Counted from the stretch's first letter, positions 25,944-34,714 are shown. The stretch: 64,000 nt of DNA from an uncultured Chitinophagaceae bacterium (GCA_937958995.1 CALGAP010000008.1:493054-557053); one strand, 5' to 3'. The notes: generated by a model from the letters alone, not told the origin. A program made the numbers and translations.

Positions 25944-27110
25944 ATGAAACGAAAATTACGCATGGGAATGGTCGGCGGAGGCAGGAACGCCTTCATCGGC
26001 GCAGTACATCGGATTGCTGCCAACATGGACGGGCTTATTGAACTCTGCTGCGGGGCATTCAGCAGCGACCCCGCCAACTCAATTGAAAGCGGTAAAGCTT
26101 TATTTCTTCCCGAAAACCGCATATATAAAACTTATGAGGATATGATCAGGGAAGAAAAAAAGCTGCCCCCCGAACAACGCATGGATTTTGTGAGCATCGT
26201 TACTCCAAACCATATGCACTTCGGACCGGCAATGCTCGCTTTGGAAAACGGCTTTCATGTAATGCTTGATAAGCCAATGACATTTACCCTGGACGAAGCC
26301 AAACAACTGGCCAAAAAAGTGAAAGAAACGGGACTGGTATTTGGGTTGACGCATACCTACTCAGGCTATCCCATGGTAAAACAAGCGCGCCAGATGGTAA
26401 AAGAGGGTGCGTTTGGAAAAATTCGTAAGATTTATGTGGAATATCCCCAGGGCTGGCTCAGCGGCGCTACCGAAAAGACCGGTAACAAACAAGCCAGCTG
26501 GCGCACCGATCCCAAACGCAGCGGTAAGGCCGGCGCTATGGGCGATATCGGCACGCATGCTGCTCACCTGGCCGAATATATTTCCGGCTTAAAGATCAAG
26601 CAGATCTGCGCCGACCTGAACATCTTTGTAGAAGGCCGCCCGCTCGACGATGATGGTAATGTATTATTACGTTTCGATAATGGTGCCACCGGCGTACTCA
26701 CCGCCAGCCAGGTGTGCGCAGGCGAAGAAAACGCGCTGGCCATCCGCGTGTATGGAGAAAAAGGCGGCATCGAATGGCATCAGCAGGAGCCTAATACGCT
26801 TATTGTAAAATGGCTGAACCAACCCGCACAAATACTGAGAACCGGTGTGGGATACACAACACCGTTATCCTCTTTCGCAACACACAACACCCGCACACCG
26901 GGCGGTCACCCCGAAGGTTATCTCGAAGCCTTTGCTAATATCTACCGGAACTTCGCCCTCACCGTTTCCGCAAAGATGGAAGGTAAAGAACCTGCGCCCG
27001 AATGGCTCGATTTCCCAACCGTGGAAGAAGGCGTTCGCGGAATGGCCTTTATCGACAATGTGGTGGCTTCGAGCGCTTCCAAAGAAAAATGGACTGAGTT
27101 TACAGTATAA
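25944..27110 (+). CDS. Gfo/Idh/MocA family oxidoreductase
   Basis: A 388-residue cytoplasmic protein (no signal peptide). The Rossmann start GMVGGGRNAFIGAVHR and the catalytic-type motif DKPMTFTLDEAK (Lys at the usual EKP place, here DKP) are clear; FGLTHTYSGYPMVKQAR and the DIGTHAAHLAEYI stretch match the substrate domain. It would oxidise or reduce a sugar hydroxyl with NAD(P). First gene of the rightward unit, 95 bp from the divergent MFS start. The unit continues with another isomerase, cytochrome c and DUF1080. Confidence 0.92.
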   Translation: MKRKLRMGMVGGGRNAFIGAVHRIAANMDGLIELCCGAFSSDPANSIESGKALFLPENRIYKTYEDMIREEKKLPPEQRMDFVSIVTPNHMHFGPAMLALENGFHVMLDKPMTFTLDEAKQLAKKVKETGLVFGLTHTYSGYPMVKQARQMVKEGAFGKIRKIYVEYPQGWLSGATEKTGNKQASWRTDPKRSGKAGAMGDIGTHAAHLAEYISGLKIKQICADLNIFVEGRPLDDDGNVLLRFDNGATGVLTASQVCAGEENALAIRVYGEKGGIEWHQQEPNTLIVKWLNQPAQILRTGVGYTTPLSSFATHNTRTPGGHPEGYLEAFANIYRNFALTVSAKMEGKEPAPEWLDFPTVEEGVRGMAFIDNVVASSASKEKWTEFTV

Positions 27111-27232
27111 TATTTCCCGCGAAGGCGCCAGGGCGCAAAAATTTCCCTGGCGCTTTTGCGCCTTTGCGAGAACAAATTTTGACAAAACTTCCGAGAAACA
27201 CGGTTACTCCTGACAACTAAAAACCTCAACAG

Positions 27233-28288
27233 ATGAAGACAATTAAAGGACCCGGAATATTCCTGGCCCAGTTTATGGGCGACACAGCACCGTTCAATTC
27301 ATTAAAATCTATTTGCCAATGGGCAAAAAGCCTGGGCTATGTAGGTGTGCAAATTCCTTCGTGGGACAGCCGCTGCATCGATCTGAAAAAGGCTGCTGAA
27401 AGTAAAACTTATGCCGACGAAATAAAAGGCATAGTGAATGAATGCGGCCTGGAGATTACTGAATTGTCAACCCACCTGCAGGGACAACTGGTGGCTGTGC
27501 ATCCTGCATATGATACTTTGTTTGACGGTTTTGCTCCCAAAGAGGTACACAACAACCCCAAAGCGCGTACCGAGTGGGCAGTACAACAGTTGAAATATGC
27601 TGCCAAAGCTTCGCAGCATCTCGGGCTGAACGCACATGCAACATTCAGCGGCGCTTTGTTATGGCCCACCGTTTATCCTTGGCCTCAACGCCCCGCGGGT
27701 TTGGTGGAGACAGGATTTAAAGAGCTCGCCAAACGCTGGCTGCCCATACTGAATGAATTCGATGAATGCGGCGTGGATGTTTGTTATGAAATTCACCCCG
27801 GCGAAGATCTGCACGATGGCATTACATATGAAATGTTCCTGAAGCATACCAACAATCATAAGCGCGCCTGCCTGCTGTACGATCCTTCACATTTTGTATT
27901 GCAATGTCTCGACTACCTGCAGTATATCGATTTTTATCATGAGCGCATTCGCGCGTTTCACGTAAAAGATGCAGAATTCAATCCTACCGGCAAGCAAGGC
28001 GTTTATGGCGGCTACCAGGGATGGGTAGAGCGGGCAGGACGCTTCCGCAGCCTGGGAGATGGACAGGTTGACTTCAAATCAATATTCAGCAAACTGACCG
28101 CCTATAACTACTCAGGATGGGCCGTGCTGGAATGGGAATGCGCGTTGAAACATCCGGAAGATGGCGCCGCTGAAGGATCTGTATTTATTAAAAATCATAT
28201 CATACGCGTCACCGAAAAGGCTTTCGACGATTTTGCAGGCACAGGCAGCGACGAAAATTTTAACCGTTCTGTACTTGGATTGAAGTAA
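27233..28288 (+). CDS. Sugar phosphate isomerase/epimerase family TIM barrel
   Basis: A 351-residue protein without a signal peptide. Barrel motifs include SLGYVGVQIPSWD, LEITELSTHLQGQLVAVHP, VDVCYEIHPGEDLHDG, LLYDPSHFVLQ and IRAFHVKDAEFNPTGK, the pattern of a large AP-endonuclease-2 type isomerase subgroup common beside Gfo/Idh enzymes. The Glu of YEIHPG, Asp/His of YDPSH and His of FHVKD are likely metal ligands. It is coupled by context to the oxidoreductase upstream, and would act in the cytoplasm on its product or substrate. Confidence 0.9.
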   Translation: MKTIKGPGIFLAQFMGDTAPFNSLKSICQWAKSLGYVGVQIPSWDSRCIDLKKAAESKTYADEIKGIVNECGLEITELSTHLQGQLVAVHPAYDTLFDGFAPKEVHNNPKARTEWAVQQLKYAAKASQHLGLNAHATFSGALLWPTVYPWPQRPAGLVETGFKELAKRWLPILNEFDECGVDVCYEIHPGEDLHDGITYEMFLKHTNNHKRACLLYDPSHFVLQCLDYLQYIDFYHERIRAFHVKDAEFNPTGKQGVYGGYQGWVERAGRFRSLGDGQVDFKSIFSKLTAYNYSGWAVLEWECALKHPEDGAAEGSVFIKNHIIRVTEKAFDDFAGTGSDENFNRSVLGLK

Positions 28289-28323
28289 CTTGCTCAACCA
28301 TTCGTTAAACTAAAAGATGAACA

Positions 28324-28719
28324 ATGAGAAAGCTAATTTTATTGATGGCGTTTAGTCCTTTGATTTTTGCCTGCGGCTCTGGAGATACCAACAAAGCAGA
28401 AGGTGAAAATGAACCCGCCAAGACAGAAGAGAACCAGGCTGCTGCCAACGAACAGGCCGAACTGGACAAAGGCCTTGAAATGATTGGTGCGCTGGATTGC
28501 ACTACCTGCCATAAGATAAGCGAAAAAAACATAGGTCCCGACTATGTATCTGTTGCACAGAAATATGAAAATACTCCCGAAGTGATAGATGACCTTGCCC
28601 AGAAGATCATCAATGGCGGATCGGGCGTATGGGGTCAGACTCCTATGACACCGCATCCTGATCTGAGCATGGATAGCGCAAGGACAATGGTGAAATATAT
28701 TTTGTCTTTGAAGAAATAA
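28324..28719 (+). CDS. Lipoprotein c-type cytochrome
   Basis: A 131-residue lipoprotein: lipobox LIFAC17, a Glu/Ala-rich linker to about residue 50, and one heme-binding motif CTTCH (Cys59, Cys62, His63). A Met in WGQTPMTPHPDLS is the likely axial ligand. It would accept electrons in the periplasm. The gene sits in the rightward unit of the sugar-oxidation locus, which makes it a good candidate acceptor for the GMC dehydrogenase. Spacing to neighbours is 35 and 33 bp, consistent with an operon. Confidence 0.93.
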   Translation: MRKLILLMAFSPLIFACGSGDTNKAEGENEPAKTEENQAAANEQAELDKGLEMIGALDCTTCHKISEKNIGPDYVSVAQKYENTPEVIDDLAQKIINGGSGVWGQTPMTPHPDLSMDSARTMVKYILSLKK

Positions 28720-28752
28720 TCACTTTATTTCAAAAAATAATATCTGCAATCC

Positions 28753-29529
28753 ATGAGAATACTCATCACATTGCTCGCTGCCGGCGTGCTGGTGGCTTGC
28801 AACGATGCCGAAACATCTGCTGAAGACGCTGCAAAAAACGATGCCGTGACCAACTCATCCACACCCGCTCTCAACACGCTCACCGACGCTGAAAAAGCTG
28901 AAGGCTGGCAATTGTTGTTTGATGGCCAGACCAAAAATGGCTGGCATATCTACAACGGCACGAGCGACGGCGCTGCCTGGAAAGTGGAAGATGGTGCACT
29001 CACGCTCGACAGCAACTATAAGGTAGATGGCAAACGTGCCGGTGGCGGCGACCTCACTACCGACGAGGAATTTGAGAATTTTGAATTGTCGCTCGAGTGG
29101 AAAATTGGCAAGGGTGGCAACAGCGGCATCATCTTCCTGGTAAACGAGGACCCGAAATATGGCGCCAGCTATTTCACCGGTCCCGAGATGCAGGTGCTGG
29201 ATAATGAAGGTCATTCAGACGCGAGCATTCACAAACACCGCGCGGGCGACCTGTACGACCTGATTGCTGCCGACCCGCAGAATGTAAAACCTGCCGGCGA
29301 GTGGAATCATGTTCGTATTATCGTAAACCAGGGACAGCTGGAGTTATGGCAAAACGGCGCGAAAGTGGTGAGCACTACTTTATGGGATGATAACTGGAAG
29401 AAAATGGTAGCCGAAAGCAAATTCAAGGAATGGAAAGACTTCGGCACTTTCAAAAAAGGAAAGATTGTGTTGCAAGACCATGGTGATCCCGTATGGTACA
29501 GGAATATCAAGATTAAGAAATTGTCATAA
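28753..29529 (+). CDS. DUF1080 lipoprotein, 3-keto-disaccharide hydrolase-like
   Basis: A 258-residue lipoprotein with lipobox GVLVAC16. The DUF1080 fold follows: EGWQLLFDGQTKNGWHIYNG, WKVEDGALTLDS, ELSLEWKIGKGGNSGIIFLV, GPEMQVLDNEGH and GDLYDLIAADPQNVKPAGEWN. DUF1080 proteins were long of unknown activity; some are now known to cleave 3-keto-glycosides, with the conserved acidic/His residues of QVLDN at the site. It is the last gene of the rightward unit, followed by a bidirectional terminator. Confidence 0.9.
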   Translation: MRILITLLAAGVLVACNDAETSAEDAAKNDAVTNSSTPALNTLTDAEKAEGWQLLFDGQTKNGWHIYNGTSDGAAWKVEDGALTLDSNYKVDGKRAGGGDLTTDEEFENFELSLEWKIGKGGNSGIIFLVNEDPKYGASYFTGPEMQVLDNEGHSDASIHKHRAGDLYDLIAADPQNVKPAGEWNHVRIIVNQGQLELWQNGAKVVSTTLWDDNWKKMVAESKFKEWKDFGTFKKGKIVLQDHGDPVWYRNIKIKKLS

Positions 29530-29541
29530 ACAAATTCTTAT

Positions 29542-29572
29542 AAAAAAAACCGGGAAGTACCCCGGTTTTTTA
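29542..29572. terminator. Bidirectional terminator between convergent genes
   Basis: AAAACCGGG and CCCGGTTTT flank AAGTAC; T-tracts follow on both strands. Confidence 0.8.
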
Positions 29573-29592
29573 TTTAGACATATAATTTTTAC

Positions 29593-30915
29593 TCACACTT
29601 TCGGCAGTTTCCAGCCATTGTGATATTCCTTCATCAGGTATTTCTTATTCACGCTATCGTCGGTAAACTGCCCTTTTGCTTTATCCCAGGTTAATTTCTG
29701 CCCGGTGAGATAAGCGATATTTCCCATTTGCGCCACAGTGGCTACATGCGAACCTGCTTGTATGGAGCATTTCAGATCTTCCATTTTTCTCGATTTCACT
29801 ACATCCACAAAATTCTGCATATGCGCCTGCAATCCGTTTTCAGATGGTTTGGTAAACGGCTTGCTTACTTTGTTTTTGCTGTTCTTTTCATCAATCACTT
29901 CCCATCCGCCGCGATACAGCACCAGTGTGCCATTGTTGCCGATAAAGGCAATACCATGGTCTTTACCATACGAACCATTATCAATGCCCATGGCTGAATC
30001 CCATACCAGGTTGAAGCCATCAAATTCATATAGCGTGGTAAGCGTGTCGGGAGTTTCCTGCGCCAGTTCGGGATACGCAAATTTTCCTCCGAGGGCGGCG
30101 ATGGATTTGGGAAATTCGGCTTTCATTCCCAGCAAACCATAATCAAGCAGGTGAACGCCCCAGTCGGTCATGAGGCCACCGGCATAATCCCAGAACCAGC
30201 GGAAATGAAAATGGAAACGGCTGGCGTTGAAGGGACGCTTGGGTGCTGGCCCCAGCCACATATTGTAGTCCACGCCAGGCGGTGGAGCAGAATCAGGAAC
30301 TACTGGTTCAGGACGCATCCAGCCCTGGTAGCACCATACTTTCACGGTGCGTATCATACCCAGCTGACCGCTGTGTACAAAATCAATGGCATCTTTAAAA
30401 TGCTGCTGGCTGCGCTGCCATTGACCGGCCTGCACCACGCGCTTGTAATGTTGTTGCGCACTCATCATAGCGCGGCATTCGCCGATGCTGTTGCCCACTG
30501 GTTTTTCTACATACACGTCTTTACCCGCCGCGCAGGCTTCAATCATAATCAGTGCATGCCAGTGATCGGGTGTGCCGATGATCACCGCATCAATATCTTT
30601 CTGCTCAAGCAGTTTACGATAGTCGCCATACACCTTCACTTTGGAGGCATCGATATTATTTTTTTTCAGATCATTAAGCCTTTGATCGATCACCGATTTG
30701 TCTACATCGCAAACGGCTACCAGGTTTACGCCTGGTATTTTGAGCGCGGCATTTACATTGGACCAGCCCATGCCTTTGATGCCAATAGCGCCGATGTTGA
30801 GCTGATCGCTGGGAGCAATGCGGTTTTTGAAAATGGCAAACAGGTCGTTGGTTAGTAATGTGCTGCCCGCTACTAACAGCGCGGACTGCTGCAGAAATTT
30901 CCTGCGATGGTTCAT
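29593..30915 (-). CDS. Exported Gfo/Idh/MocA family oxidoreductase
   Basis: A 440-residue protein with a twin-arginine signal (MNHRRKFLQQSALLVAGSTLL). The Rossmann domain has IGAIGIKGMGWSNVNAAL and the EKP motif in VYVEKPVGNSIGECRAM; the C-terminal part has VWCYQGWMRPEPVVPDSAPPPG and FHFRWFWDYAGGLMTDWGVHLLDYG, as in the exported group common in Bacteroidota and Planctomycetes. It probably binds NAD(P) tightly and redox-cycles on a sugar in the periplasm. It converges on DUF1080 across the terminator, and belongs to the same locus by context. Confidence 0.9.
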   Translation of the reverse strand: MNHRRKFLQQSALLVAGSTLLTNDLFAIFKNRIAPSDQLNIGAIGIKGMGWSNVNAALKIPGVNLVAVCDVDKSVIDQRLNDLKKNNIDASKVKVYGDYRKLLEQKDIDAVIIGTPDHWHALIMIEACAAGKDVYVEKPVGNSIGECRAMMSAQQHYKRVVQAGQWQRSQQHFKDAIDFVHSGQLGMIRTVKVWCYQGWMRPEPVVPDSAPPPGVDYNMWLGPAPKRPFNASRFHFHFRWFWDYAGGLMTDWGVHLLDYGLLGMKAEFPKSIAALGGKFAYPELAQETPDTLTTLYEFDGFNLVWDSAMGIDNGSYGKDHGIAFIGNNGTLVLYRGGWEVIDEKNSKNKVSKPFTKPSENGLQAHMQNFVDVVKSRKMEDLKCSIQAGSHVATVAQMGNIAYLTGQKLTWDKAKGQFTDDSVNKKYLMKEYHNGWKLPKV

Positions 30916-31028
30916 AGTTGAGATTTTAATTCAAGATTATTTTCCCGGGAAATGCGATACTGAAATTACTAAATCTTACTATAGCGGGAGCAACTACAAA
31001 AAATCAATCAATCCTTGTTAAAAAAGTA

Positions 31029-31532
31029 CTATGCGGCGGCGGCGGCACCGATGGTCTGTTCTTCCCAGATCACCAGTTGAAACCAGCCGACGAGTAAAAG
31101 CCAGCTGAGCGTAGGCGTCCAGGGAGCGTGTTGTGTCACCATACCGCAGCGTTTCCGGGAGAGCGGCCTCGATTTTATCTCCATCAGCTGTTGGCCGCGC
31201 GCATCGAGCCATACCCAACGTCGGCGGAGAAAACCTGCGCATTTAAAAGTGTAGGAGTTATTGTCGGGTGCGCGTAAAGTAAGTTTCTGACGCCATCCCA
31301 GTTTCACATGAATTTTGGTGTAGGGAGATTGTTGCGCGACTATTTCAAGTTCTTTTTTCCATAAACCTTTTCTCACAAATTTCCACTCCTGGTCGTTGAT
31401 ACGCCCTACAGCATTTTTACAAAATAAACTTTCATACTGCAGGGTTGCCTGACCGTGAGCACCCATATCGAGTGTGTAGTGGCGTTTTTTGCCGCGCGTT
31501 TTAAAGATCGATATGGAGGGAACGGGGTTCAT
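31029..31532 (-). CDS. Hypothetical protein, one C-terminal TM segment
   Basis: A 167-residue protein with many beta-strands (HYTLDMGAHGQATLQYES, EWKFVRKGLWKKELEIV, FKCAGFLRRRWVWLDARGQQLMEI) ahead of a single hydrophobic segment (LSWLLLVGWFQLVIW) and a tail of five alanines. The strand order recalls a LURP-one/Tubby-like barrel, but I would not commit to it. It starts 4 bp after the stop of the membrane protein gene and is the third gene of the ECF sigma unit. Function unknown. Confidence 0.65.
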   Translation of the reverse strand: MNPVPSISIFKTRGKKRHYTLDMGAHGQATLQYESLFCKNAVGRINDQEWKFVRKGLWKKELEIVAQQSPYTKIHVKLGWRQKLTLRAPDNNSYTFKCAGFLRRRWVWLDARGQQLMEIKSRPLSRKRCGMVTQHAPWTPTLSWLLLVGWFQLVIWEEQTIGAAAAA

Positions 31533-31536
31533 AATG

Positions 31537-32190
31537 CTATTCGGTTTCTTCCATCTGGTGTACCAGTTCTTTCAGCTTTTTGATGTGCTGGCCATACAAA
31601 CGGTTGATGGCCCAGCGGCTGAAATAATAAACACCTATAGTAAGAACAACACCAATGGTGACAAACATGATAAACCAGCGGTATTCGGGAAATGAATCAC
31701 CGAGTACTGGAACGGCTGTCTCGATTCTTGTGACGCCGTTGTCGGCAGGCGCTTTAAACATCACAATCAGTCCTGCCACAAAATATGCCGCGGGTGTAAG
31801 AATGATACTGCTGTTAAAATAGAAGTGTACATACTTTTCGAGGGTAGTGAGCTGCCGCTGCAGGTTCGATTTCACTTCGCAGGATACGCACTGCATTTCA
31901 TTCAGCAGTTTGTATTTGCGCATATAGTAAAACATGCCAAACAGTCCTACGAGGAAGAGCAGCACGGCCACTTCCCAGTAAATGCCTTTCCAGGCGGTCA
32001 CATAATACCAGATGGCCAGCGAATAACACACAATCAGCGCGCCCATTTCCCAGAAGAGGTTGCGCTTCATCTTAGCCACAGGGCTCCTGGATTTTTTGTG
32101 CAACATGGACGTAATCGGCACTTCACTGCCTGCACGAAGATCTTTTTCGTCCAGGTCCTTCCAGATATCTTTTAGACTATCCAATTCCAT
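31537..32190 (-). CDS. Four-helix membrane protein downstream of an ECF sigma gene, putative anti-sigma-like
   Basis: A 217-residue protein. The N-terminus (MELDSLKDIWKDLDEKDL) resembles that of membrane regulators often encoded after Bacteroidota ECF sigma genes; four TM helices follow at about 48-67, 69-89, 125-146 and 170-192, and the C-terminal helix is basic. Its start lies inside the sigma gene (14 nt overlap, 32177-32190), so the two are translationally coupled. No zinc anti-sigma HxxxCxxC motif is seen. The anti-sigma role is inference. Confidence 0.7.
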   Translation of the reverse strand: MELDSLKDIWKDLDEKDLRAGSEVPITSMLHKKSRSPVAKMKRNLFWEMGALIVCYSLAIWYYVTAWKGIYWEVAVLLFLVGLFGMFYYMRKYKLLNEMQCVSCEVKSNLQRQLTTLEKYVHFYFNSSIILTPAAYFVAGLIVMFKAPADNGVTRIETAVPVLGDSFPEYRWFIMFVTIGVVLTIGVYYFSRWAINRLYGQHIKKLKELVHQMEETE

Positions 32191-32755
32191 GCTCTACAGT
32201 TTTAGTGAGTTTACGTAATTTTTCTTTTATCCTGTTCATCTTCACGCGCAGGTTATTTTGGTTAATACCCAGTATGTCTTCCATTTCGTCATAACTACGG
32301 TCTTCGAGGTACAGCATTACAATAGCACGTTCTATTTCGGTTAAATGGCTAATGGCGCGGTAGAGCTGTTGCAGTTTTTCTTCTTTGTCTTTACTATACT
32401 GTATATCCTGTATCTCCGTTGGTAGTTTTTCTGGTTCAACCGAATGGATATGCTTTTTCTTTTTACGCAGATCCGATATAGCGGTATTTAAGGCGATGCG
32501 GTACAACCAGGTGCTGAACTTTGAGTCGCCCCTGAAACGCGGGTAAGCTCCCCAAAGCTGTATCACTATTTCCTGGAACAGGTCCTGTTTGTCGTGTTCC
32601 GAAGAGCAGTACATATTACAGACCTTGTATATCATGGCCTTGTGCTGCGATACTAAACTGACGAAATCCTCCTGTTTTAGGTTAGCCTGCAAATACGTGG
32701 TTTTTGCCAAAAGATACAAAGTGTGTCGGTGAGTGCCATAAAATATTACATCCAT
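32177..32755 (-). CDS. ECF-type RNA polymerase sigma factor (sigma-70 family)
   Basis: A 192-residue frame; the real start may be later than the first Met because the N-terminal 25 residues (MDVIFYGTHRH...) are atypical, and the family usually starts close to LKQEDFVSLVSQHK; no later Met fits, so a TTG start is possible. Region 2 (YKVCNMYCSSEHDKQDLFQEIVIQLW, then FSTWLYRIALNTAISDLRKKK) and region 4 (LTEIERAIVMLYLEDRSYDEMEDILGINQNNLRVKMNRIKEKL) are clear. It overlaps the next gene by 14 nt. The regulated genes are not evident. Confidence 0.92.
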   Translation of the reverse strand: MDVIFYGTHRHTLYLLAKTTYLQANLKQEDFVSLVSQHKAMIYKVCNMYCSSEHDKQDLFQEIVIQLWGAYPRFRGDSKFSTWLYRIALNTAISDLRKKKKHIHSVEPEKLPTEIQDIQYSKDKEEKLQQLYRAISHLTEIERAIVMLYLEDRSYDEMEDILGINQNNLRVKMNRIKEKLRKLTKTVEHGIG

Positions 32756-32951
32756 AAAAACCCTTATTTATCAGGTTTTTACGTTTTCCAAAAATGGGCA
32801 TACCCTTTTCAGGTGTTTTGGAATTCAATTATTTGTTTTATTTTTCGCGTCCGGCCATAACCCCTTCCGTCTCCATTATCCTCCTCAATATCCACGCAAA
32901 ACTCGAAAGGAAAACAGAAAGCTGTATTTCAAACTAAAAACGTGCTTACTA

Positions 32952-33767
32952 ATGATGCGCTTCATTGCCACAGTGTTGCTGTCGGCCGCCCTAACCCTTA
33001 CTGCCAACTCGCAGGAGTGGAGCCTGGAATTCTTTGCGGGTGCTACCGGTTATAACGGCGATCTCACCAAGAGTTCGCTCGAACTAAGGTCATTGAGGCC
33101 AGCGGTTGGTGCCAATATAAGATACCAGTTCCATCCCATGTTTTCATTTCGCGGCGGCCTGATGTATGGCGCCGTTGCAGGTAGCGACAAGCATACCGGT
33201 GACTCATTGCTGATGGACCGCAACCTCAGCTTCCAGACTTCGATTCTGGAGGCCAATTTCGTTGTGGAAGCGGCCGTGCTGGACCCCGAAATTTTTTCCA
33301 GCTATCCCTATATCTTCGCCGGCGTAGGGCTTTTTCACTTCAACCCTTTCGCCCGCGACGCCAACAACGAAAAGATTTACCTGCATCCTTTGCGCACCGA
33401 AGGCCAGGGTCTTCCCGACTTTCCCGAACGTAAAGAATACAAACTCACCCAGTTATGCATCCCCTTCGGTATCGGTGCCCGCTTTCGCGTAAGCGATCAG
33501 TTCAGCATCGGTGCCGAAATCGGCTTCCGCAAACTATTTACCGACTACCTCGACGACGTGAGCAACACCTACGTTGACCCCATCAAACTCAGCCAGGCCT
33601 CCGGCCCCAAAGCCATTGAGATTTCTTACCGCGGCGACGAAGTGGGCAGTCATTACAACCCCTATCCGCCCCACGGCACCATCAGGGGCAATCCCAAAAA
33701 AGACGATTGGTACTACTTCGGCGGCATCAAGCTGACCTGGCATTTTGGAGAAGGCTTCTCTTATTGA
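32952..33767 (+). CDS. DUF6089 outer membrane beta-barrel protein
   Basis: A 271-residue protein with a signal peptide (to about NSQ|E). The strand pattern LEFFAGATGYNGDLT, AVGANIRYQFHPMFSFRGGLMYG, PYIFAGVGLFHFNPFA, CIPFGIGARFRVSDQFSIGAEIGFR, and FGGIKLTWHFGEGF matches the DUF6089 beta-barrel family of Bacteroidota. Role in the outer membrane is unknown; some relatives interact with cell-wall or PorG-type proteins. The first Met is doubled (MMR), either may be used. Confidence 0.88.
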   Translation: MMRFIATVLLSAALTLTANSQEWSLEFFAGATGYNGDLTKSSLELRSLRPAVGANIRYQFHPMFSFRGGLMYGAVAGSDKHTGDSLLMDRNLSFQTSILEANFVVEAAVLDPEIFSSYPYIFAGVGLFHFNPFARDANNEKIYLHPLRTEGQGLPDFPERKEYKLTQLCIPFGIGARFRVSDQFSIGAEIGFRKLFTDYLDDVSNTYVDPIKLSQASGPKAIEISYRGDEVGSHYNPYPPHGTIRGNPKKDDWYYFGGIKLTWHFGEGFSY

Positions 33768-33785
33768 CTTCTTTTCTTGACGAGT

Positions 33786-33899
33786 CCCTCCCGGCAAGGG
33801 AAGGCCAGGTGACAGGAGGCCCACCTGCCAGGTGAGCCTCTCATGGAAAAGTTCGCCCACGGGTGGGCCACCTGTCAGGCGAGCCACCCTGGAGGTTGC
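33786..33899. repeat. Dispersed palindrome cluster, copy C (REP-like), beside the RAYT gene
   Basis: It holds CACCT-GCC-AGGTG (33822-33834), the perfect hairpin GCCCAC-GG-GTGGGC (33855-33868), and GGCCAGGTGACAGG and CCACCTGTCAGG units. It lies 38 bp from the stop of the transposase gene at 33937, in the arrangement of RAYT genes and their REP elements. Confidence 0.7.
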
Positions 33900-33936
33900 C
33901 AGACCCGGTCGGCAAACGGCGAAAAAGTTGGAAAAG

Positions 33937-34539
33937 CTATTCGGATAAACCCGACTTCAGCATCGAGAGTCGCAGCTGCTCGAAGTTGATGACCGTTACA
34001 TTGACGGGCCCCTTTCTTCCGGCGTAATCTGCCGCAGAACTGTAGATATAATCTTCAGGGTGCAGCACGATCTTGTCGCGGACGGGATTTTCGTGGACGT
34101 AGAGAATTCTTTCCTGGAGCTTATAGACTTGTTTGAATTCGATGAGGATGGGATTGCTGCAGCTTTGCCAGAGCTGGAATTTTTCTATGCGCTTGAGGCT
34201 CTGGCTGGAATGCTCGAAGCGCTGCAACATCCATTCGCGGCGAAGGTCCGGCTCCAGGTCAATGGCTTCCAGGATTTCGGTGGTGGTATACCTCTTGAAA
34301 TCACGCTCTATCAAGGCCAGTGTGGTGCTGGGCTTGCAGTCGGCAATCAGGTGCAGGTGGTTCGACATCAGGCACCAGGCATACACTATCAGGCCTTTTT
34401 CTTCGATGTACAGGTTCAACGCATCAGTGATCACTTCCTTATAAACAGGGCGTATGAAAATATCTACCCAGTCAACCGTGTTGAACGTAAGGTAAGAGCA
34501 TGTCTTCTGGCTGGCATTGTCCTTCTTTTCGTTTTGCAT
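33937..34539 (-). CDS. REP-associated tyrosine transposase (RAYT, Y1_Tnp family)
   Basis: A 200-residue HUH-type transposase. The HUH motif is intact in SNHLHLIAD (His61, His63), and the candidate catalytic Tyr147 lies in the usual YVHENPVRDK sequence, followed by PEDYIYSSAADYAG, a family hallmark. RAYTs cut and join single-stranded palindromic REP sequences. The palindrome cluster at 33786-33899 sits just beyond its 3' end. The ATG at 34539 gives a full-length protein with all catalytic residues, so the gene may be active. It is not bounded by inverted ends of an ordinary IS. Confidence 0.9.
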   Translation of the reverse strand: MQNEKKDNASQKTCSYLTFNTVDWVDIFIRPVYKEVITDALNLYIEEKGLIVYAWCLMSNHLHLIADCKPSTTLALIERDFKRYTTTEILEAIDLEPDLRREWMLQRFEHSSQSLKRIEKFQLWQSCSNPILIEFKQVYKLQERILYVHENPVRDKIVLHPEDYIYSSAADYAGRKGPVNVTVINFEQLRLSMLKSGLSE

Positions 34540-34683
34540 ACTCTACTGTTTATGGAATTGAACAATGAATGCTGAAGCTACTCCAATCAGGTGACTTTAA
34601 CGGGGATAGTAAAAGTCTTCCAATTTACTAAAAGTCCCCCAAAAATCGGCTTAGCCGCTCATCAAATTCATACATTTATGTGA

Positions 34684-34714
34684 TTGCCGCCCCTTTATTT
34701 AATCAATACGTTTG
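34684..34714 (+). promoter_or_regulatory. Bacteroidota-type promoter for the gene at 34761
   Basis: TTG at 34684-34686 and a perfect TACGTTTG at 34707-34714, separated by 20 bp, with a leader of about 45 nt. Confidence 0.5.
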
